Source: Tieghemostelium lacteum
Taxonomy: Eukaryota; Evosea; Eumycetozoa; Dictyosteliales; Raperosteliaceae
DNA length: 64,000 nucleotides
Assembly (NCBI GenBank): GCA_001606155.1
Contig: LODT01000048.1
Coordinates: 124,001 to 188,000, forward strand
Reading direction: 5' to 3'
Made by a program: the position numbers and the translations under genes. Of this stretch, positions 57,694 through 64,000 are shown one piece after another (positions within the stretch are counted from its first letter, which is position 1; each line of letters starts with the position of its first letter). The notes under the pieces were generated by a model. It saw only the letters and a list, made by a program, of their open reading frames with translations. It was not told the origin of the DNA and searched no databases.

Positions 57694-58906
57694 TTTTTAA
57701 TTAATTTATTAAATTTAATTTAATTTGTTTAGTTTAATTTGTTTTTGAATTGAATATCTATTTGAATTTTTTTTTTCTTTATTTATATATTTTTAAAAAA
57801 TTAGTTGTAGGGTGAAATTTCTGACTGTTGGGGTACAGACATATTTTGCAGTTAGTGAGATGTGGGTTGATCCATCTTTCACTCTCTATATATTATTAGT
57901 GTCAATTGAAATTTTCGGAATAATAAATGAGAAAATAGATATTAGATATACTAACTAGTATGATGATGACAATTTTAATGGAATTATTTATTCTATTCCA
58001 TATTATCTGTTATAACAACAACAACATTTAGATAGAATACCACTATTAATTTTATTAATTGTGTTGATATCATCAACTGTATATAACCTAATCATTCAAA
58101 GTATATTCTCAAATACACAACAAAGTAAAGCTAATTAATAGAGTTCATTATGAACTTGTATGTTCTCAAAAAATAATTCAATAAAATTTATTTAATTATA
58201 CACAAAATTGAGCATGAAATACGTAAAAGTAATATAGTTTCAAATTGATTTTAGTCTTTACTTGAAGTTATATATATGTAATTTAAAATTTCCATAAAAA
58301 CTATGAAAATTTATATTATATTCACCAAATTCGAGATGGAAATTGATAATCTAATATTCTAAAAATAGATCTTTAATTAACTAATCTATTATTTTCGAAT
58401 AAGTTATCTAAAGTATTTGAAAATGGAATATTTTTCGAATATCTAATTTTTCCATTGGAATTTTCGAATTTGTAAATCTTCAATTAATATGTTTCCAGAT
58501 TGTAAATTAATTTAAACAATGAAGTCATATGAGGAAATTTAATTTTATAACATTACAAATGATATCAACTTCTTCTGATTGCTATTTTTGTATATTCAAT
58601 AAAAAACATCATCAAATGTAAATAAATTAAACACAATATAGTCTATCGTAGATGATCTCTAATTGAAAACATCATCCTATGACCGTATCTAGATTCGGTA
58701 ATAAAAAAACATCATACATTTATATTGCCGATTGTAAAAATTACCATGATATCATATATAAATATTTACATTTATTTTATTAATTGTACCGAAGATATTT
58801 GTAAATTCGTATTTTGAAATTTAAATATAAATAAACTTTTTAATTTATTTGATATAACAAAATATTCAATTTAATTTAATTAACACATCAATAAATAAAT
58901 ACAAAA
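57694..58906. promoter_or_regulatory. Shared upstream region of the WFxRP gene pair
   Basis: About 1.2 kb between two divergent tiny genes. It contains three TTTCGAAT sites (58393-58400, 58433-58440, 58462-58469) and three AACATCAT sites (58605-58612, 58668-58675, 58708-58715). Repeated short words of this kind suggest clustered regulatory sites. No ORF of note. Confidence 0.55.
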
Positions 58907-59138
58907 ATGATTTTTAGTAAGTAAAAACAAATAAAATAAAAAAGTGGGGTGTATAGATATTAATTAAAATTTAATTTATATAGACGCTTTAACTAAAATT
59001 CAATTTTCCAATAACATTAATTCAAATAATATTAACAAAAATCAAATAATGATTTCAAGTAATGTTTTTGAAAATAACCAACAATCAAATATTAAAGTAG
59101 CTGATTGGTTCACAAGACCAATGTGGTGCCCATTATAA
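58907..59138 (+). CDS. Tiny two-exon gene, WFxRP family member B (54 aa)
   Basis: Exons 58907-58916 (10 nt) and 58984-59138; intron GTAAGT...TATATAG (67 bp), phase 1. Protein MIFNALTKIQ, then Asn/Ile/Ser-rich, then NNQQSNIKVADWFTRPMWCPL. It mirrors the minus-strand gene at 57457-57693 in first-exon length, intron phase, MIF[QN][SA]L[IT]K start, NQQS and [ND]WF[NT]RP. The middle is poorly conserved. No signal peptide or domain. It lies about 150 bp from the stop of the convergent EGF/TIG receptor gene. Confidence 0.78.
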
Positions 59139-59287
59139 ATATGATAAATTTGAATATTTATTTATTTGAAGAGAGTTTATAAGAAAATCTCTTTTAATTT
59201 TTTTTTTTATTTAATAATAATAATAAATATAAAACCATTGTATATAGTGACTCTAAAATCTATTATATTTCTATTTTATTATTTATT

Positions 59288-62200
59288 TTAACGATTTGAG
59301 ATTGTACTAAGTCTTTTGTTAATTTTCATATCACGTTTACGTTTATATATATAGTATGAAATACTAATTACAACAATTAAACCTAGACAAATTGCACCCA
59401 CTATAATACCAGCTAATTGAGCTTTAGTTAGACCACTTTTATCTTCTGATTTTATACCACAAACTGCATTTTCATTGGAATCTACTGGTGATAAGTCTAA
59501 TAAAACTGAGAAATCTGGATCAAGTTGAGCTAAAGTATAATAGAATGGTACAATTATACCAACTGCTGCTTCAGTGCCTGTTGATGTTGTTGTATCCGGA
59601 ATTTCTACAAGTTCATTATCAATAGTTACAATTCTACCATCTAAAACAGCTCTTTTAATAAATCTACCATAGAGGGACTGTGAATTGACTTGTAATTTCA
59701 AATATTGGAATTGGTCTTGAACATTTTGAGTATTACCTTGTGGAGTTGAGAACTCTTGTACTGCACAGGAATCAGTATTGGCATCATTAGATTGCATACT
59801 TGCTGATAGAATATATTCAAGTAAATTAGTTTTTGAACTAAATGGATATTTACTAGACTCTATATTGTATTTCAAAGTTGATGGACTCATTGGTATAATT
59901 TCATTGGCAAAAGTTACATTATAGCTAGTTTGGAACCATTCAATAGTTACATTAATTTGGGTAACTAGAGATTGACCTGGTTTGGTAATATTGGTTTGGT
60001 AGAGGAATCTTGTGGATACTGGTGTGGAGATATTAGTGAATAACCATTGTTGGAACTCATATCTCTCCAATAAAGTTTTTTTGAAATCTAATTCTCTGAC
60101 TTCTAATAATGAGACTAAAGAAGTGAATGAAACTTGAGTTCCATCTGGTAATGTACCATTGTAATCTATTGGAGATGTTGGATGAGTTGTATTGGTGGTG
60201 GGTTGAGTTGCATTAATGACTCTAGATTGACATGCAGTTCCTATCCATGGTTCTTTGCATTGACATACACCATTTACACATTGACCATTTCCATTACAAA
60301 TTTGGTCACCAGAACATTGAGATGGTGAAGGAGTTTCATTTGGAGTTGAAGTAGGATTTGGTGTTGGAACATCAGCAATATCAGGTACAATAGTAATAGG
60401 CTCTGAAGTCTTATTACCAACGACTATATATATATCATAAGGTACTAAAGATTGTCCAATAATCATACCTTTTACAAAAGGTGATACCAAATTAACTGTA
60501 TTTACCAATTGGAAACCTCTAGTATCATGATAGTTTACATATACTTTAGTATCTTCGTATCTACCCATAGAATACCCATACAAATACAATTGACCACCTA
60601 CACTAGTTATTCTAGAATATCTAGTCAGAATTGGAATATGGGAATTCTGAACATCCATATTGAATTCCAAGTTATTATATTCACCTGTTTGTAATTGATT
60701 ATTGGTAACTTGTGAAAGAGAATAGAAACTAAGTCCATCAGGATACCCAAATCCATATGTAACCTCTACTGAACAACTAAAGAATGCTGAAAATTCTGTA
60801 ACATTAGTTAGAGTAGATTGACAGATTACATAACCATTCTTTCCACTATGGAATAGTGACTGAATGATAATGGATGGTGATGGTTGTCCAATATAGATAC
60901 CAGATTCTAAATCCTCAAGTTCAAATGTAAAATTGATAAATCTATTATAGTTACCAACATCAACTGTACTAGTATAATTCCAGTTTTTAACAGTTGGTAT
61001 AGTGGTATCAGATACAGAATTACCACAAGTAACAGTAATAGTTCTATTAGAATAAGGAATAGTGAACATTGAATCTTGGTATGAGAATTTGTTACCGCAT
61101 GTGTCAAATGTCTCTAATGGCTCTATCATAACTTGGAAATTATAACATTGTGGACTGACATCAATATCAATTCTATAGGTATCCAAATAGATATTATTTT
61201 CAGCACTTGGTTCAATAGTCTTGGTATAATTTAAATTACCATTAGATGATGAAATTGCAAATTTTGCAGATTTCAAACCACAAACTGGATCAGAAAGGGT
61301 TAGATCAAAACCAATTTTAATAGGATTAGCACCAACAGTAGCTGTAGGACCAGGTACTTGTTGAACTTGGGTAACTATTGGACCAATCTGATCAGCATAA
61401 TCAGAGATGATTTTAACAGATGCCTTATCACCAAATCTATTTTGTAACAAATTCCAATCAGCTTTGAAATGTGGTGTTACTTTAGCTGGTAGTGCCAAAA
61501 AGGTGAAATTATACAACAATTCACCTGAAAACATTTTTTGTGGAATTGTAAATTCAATTGTAAAACCTTGAATTGACTCAACCCATTCACTTGCAAACAA
61601 TGGTCTTTGACCATCAGTTCTCTCGTAAGCCATATAATAGGTATTTTGCTTATTAGAATTTTTAGTAGTAAAAATCATTGTATTATTCATACTCTTTTCA
61701 CTAACATCCATTTCATTATACTTGAAATATAGATCAGTAATTTCATCAAATGTATCAAAAACATAATCTACACAATTTTAAAACAAAAAATATTAATATA
61801 TATATAACTATTAAATATTTATAATACATACCATAAGGTGCAAAGAATACTGGGAATTGTCTAAGTGGATCTAAGTTATAGAATTGGAATGGGGCAATTA
61901 GAGTTGCTGTCAAGTTTTCATTCATTAAGGTTATACTGAGACCATCAAATTCACCATCAGCATTTACCAATTCAGAAGCATGGTATAATACATCAAAAAC
62001 ACCATAACTGGCATTTCCAGAAGCCAAATTATTTTCTGGATTTAAAGAGAATACAGTAGTAGATGATATATAATCAACCAATTGAACATATTTCATTCCA
62101 AATTCACTATCTGCAGCTGTTATTCTCATTAAATGTATACGTGGTTCTAAAGTTAAAATTTCAAAATTTATCATTTGTAATGTATAAACTTTATCAGCCA

Positions 62201-63366
62201 TCAATTGATTATTAGATTCTTGTAAATCCTCTTCATTCATTCCTCTAGATTTTAATAATTGTAATTGTGGAATTTGTGTATTATCTATATTTATATGAAA
62301 ATTTAAAAGTTAATAAATTTTGAAATTTTAAACTCTAGAATAGTTGATATACAAACCATAATCAATAATCATTTGGTTAACTGAATTGTTAGCTGAAATG
62401 AATCTATAGTTGATTGGACCTTGGTATGTTAGACCTTCGTAGATTCTCACATAGGAAAACATGGTATAGTTATTTGGGTTACCATAAGCAATCATATCTT
62501 GAGTATTGAAATAAATTTCAGTACCAAAGTCCATTGCAGAGTATACATAGTAAAGTGGGTCTACAACTTGAATAGAACTCCAAAGAGTACCAGTTACTGG
62601 GTCAGTTCTAGTGAGAGAATAAGTTGGTGTAGAAGTTGGGTTTTCAGTACTGGTTGGAATTGGTAATTCAACTGAAATAATTCTAGTAGCAATAGAAGGT
62701 AGAGTAACAGTTATAGTAGTATTTCCAACTACAGGTGTATAGCCAGCTTGGAATCTTAAAATGACTCTAAAGACATTTACTCTTTTGATTACATAATCAA
62801 CAAAACAATCAAACCCTGGAGAAGAACATCTAATGAAACTTGCAAGTGACCCGAATGGATGTGAAATCTCTTGTAAATTACTCTCCAATAATACTGCAAA
62901 TGTGTGTACACCATCAGCATAATAATGGAAACTATCCACAGGGTTGAGAGCAATATTAACCAATGAAAGACATGTATATTTTATAGTTTCTGGAAATACT
63001 TGAACTACATCATCATTGTTTGTAACAGTTAAATTTACAAAACCATTACCACTAGGTGTATTATACATAACTAAATAGACTGAAGTATTTCCATCTTTAC
63101 CATAAACCATATTTGTTAGACTAACACTCTTGATACCAACAGGATCACTAATTAATAAAAAACTATTGAATGCACAAGCTCCACTGGGTGCAGAACTATA
63201 TCCCATTCCATATTCATCAAGTAACTCAACAGTTACATTTTCTATCGTATAAATTAATATTTTACTAACTTTATCAAAAAAAAATAATTGTTAAAAAGAA
63301 TTAAAACGTACCAATAGAACCAACTAAAAAATATAATACAATTAAATATTTTAAATAAATATTCAT
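59288..63366 (-). CDS. Large EGF/TIG-type transmembrane surface protein (ComC-like)
   Basis: 1290 aa from four exons on the minus strand: 63366-63312, 63241-62357, 62284-61832 and 61767-59288, all phase-1 introns (GTACGT, GTTTGT, GTATGT donors). The frame closes exactly. Exon 1 is the signal peptide (MNIYLKYLIVLYFLVGS). A long beta-rich, sequon-rich ectodomain follows, including a TIG/IPT-like segment (GGQLYLYGYSMGRYEDTKVYVNY). A Pro/Thr stalk (PTPNPTSTPNETPSPSQ) leads to an EGF-like domain (CSGDQICNGNGQCVNGVCQC, WIGTACQ). A distal domain then precedes the single transmembrane helix (LAGIIVGAICLGLIVVISISYYIY) and a short basic tail. This plan matches dictyostelid cell-surface proteins such as ComC and Tgr relatives in cell-cell signalling and recognition; the exact orthologue is uncertain. 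Confidence 0.88.
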
Positions 63367-63756
63367 ATTTTCTATATATTTAAATTTTAAAAGAATGAAA
63401 AGAAATTTTAAAATTTTATTCACAATTCTAATGAAGTATTGATATTTTAAAAATCGTTGATAATAATTATTTCTAGCATTTTATAAAAAAATTAATGTGA
63501 TGTGTACACTGTAATTCCACAGAAATCGTCCAAACAAAAAATCAATTAAAATATCTTGCGAATGGGCAAAAAAATCATATAAATTTAAGAAAAAAGCTCG
63601 ATTTTGAACCGATAAGCTGACAGAAGTTTTTTAAAATTGGTATTTGGGATTTATAAATATCTACAGAGATTCGTCAATCAATACCAAATTTTATTCAAAT
63701 TTTATATTCCCCAACGTCATTGTTGATGTTAGAATAAAAAAATATTTTTAATGTAG
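63367..63756. other. Intergenic spacer
   Basis: About 390 bp upstream of the receptor gene and downstream of the next minus-strand gene. It is A+T-rich, with no gene seen. Confidence 0.45.
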
Positions 63757-64000
63757 TTATTCAAATGCAAAATATGTGTGTTGATCTACAGTGTTTTGGA
63801 ATGGTAATTGTTTTTCTGACCATTGGTCAGTTGATATGGAATAGATGAATAATTTCTTTGTGGTATTTTGTGAGAGAAGATAGAGGGTGTCTTTACCATC
63901 GTGTATTAGTTTACTTCTAAAGGTACTGTTAATGTGGTTGTATGGGAATTTGAGAAGTAGAGTTTCCTGAGTAGTTGGATTAAAAGACATAAATTTGTTA
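63757..64000 (-). CDS. Kelch-like protein, 3' end (partial)
   Basis: Only the last 80 or so codons are in the window. The frame stays open through 64000 upstream of the first visible ATG (63990), so the true start lies outside. The sequence KDTLYLLSQNTTKKLFIYSISTDQWSEKQLPFQN has the kelch-repeat pattern (strand, short loop, [IV]Y.[IV]ST..W), with a preceding strand NPTTQETLLLKFPYN. Kelch-like and B-box/kelch families are large in dictyostelids, which makes this the likeliest assignment. Partner domain unknown. Confidence 0.65.
   Translation of the reverse strand, partial: NKFMSFNPTTQETLLLKFPYNHINSTFRSKLIHDGKDTLYLLSQNTTKKLFIYSISTDQWSEKQLPFQNTVDQHTYFAFE

Noticed and set aside
1-64000. LTR, Polinton or other virus-like elements, DNA transposons, CRISPR arrays, tRNA or rRNA genes
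   Set aside because: None seen on either strand: no polymerase, integrase, capsid or transposase motifs, and no recognisable tRNA cores.

Overview
The window looks like nuclear DNA of a dictyostelid social amoeba. Genes are dense and mostly short of introns. Introns are small (about 60-170 bp), very A+T-rich and GT...AG. Spacers hold long A and T homopolymers, many proteins carry Asn/Gln/Thr/Ser-rich runs, and several gene families are typical of the group (LvsA-type BEACH protein, EGF/TIG surface receptor, families of odd Rab-like GTPases). The species cannot be fixed from the sequence alone. Coding DNA is less extreme in A+T than I would expect for D. discoideum, so another dictyostelid is likely.

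1-25.4 kb is mostly conserved housekeeping. It holds the 3' part of a DNA ligase III carrying an ALC1-like macro domain; a Cdc34/Ube2R ubiquitin-conjugating enzyme; a three-exon 81-aa gene I found by splicing; the PP2A B55 subunit; a 3312-aa LvsA/WDFY3-like BEACH protein; a small secreted protein; a secreted M20 peptidase; and a METTL18-like histidine methyltransferase. U2AF large subunit follows on the + strand at 25.8-27.6 kb.

27.6-35 kb is an accessory block. Five Rab-like GTPases on the minus strand have degenerate switch II motifs, with a bacterial-looking NAD(P)-binding oxidoreductase among them. Next comes a + strand NB-ARC/TPR (STAND, NLR-like) protein with a C-terminal membrane anchor. 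Its reading frame shifts twice, and one shift sits on a perfect 16-bp hairpin.

35.6-47.9 kb is a head-to-tail triplet of about 4.1-kb genes for 1253-1277-aa proteins (helical repeats, F-box-like, LRR-like). The copies are mosaics of each other. The middle copy has turned its intron into coding sequence.

48-64 kb is mixed: a secreted Cys-rich protein, dihydropyrimidinase, a Rab-like protein with a shortened P-loop, a Sec14/CRAL-TRIO protein, a Rab5-type GTPase with a second exon I located, a mitochondrial carrier sharing a 145-bp divergent promoter with a small basic protein, a zinc-finger/Nudix protein, a divergent pair of tiny two-exon genes (51 and 54 aa) sharing a WFxRP motif, a 1290-aa EGF/TIG transmembrane receptor rebuilt from four exons, and the 3' end of a probable kelch-like gene. 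I saw no tRNA, rRNA, CRISPR array or virus-like element. All exon joins were worked out by eye from splice signals and frame.
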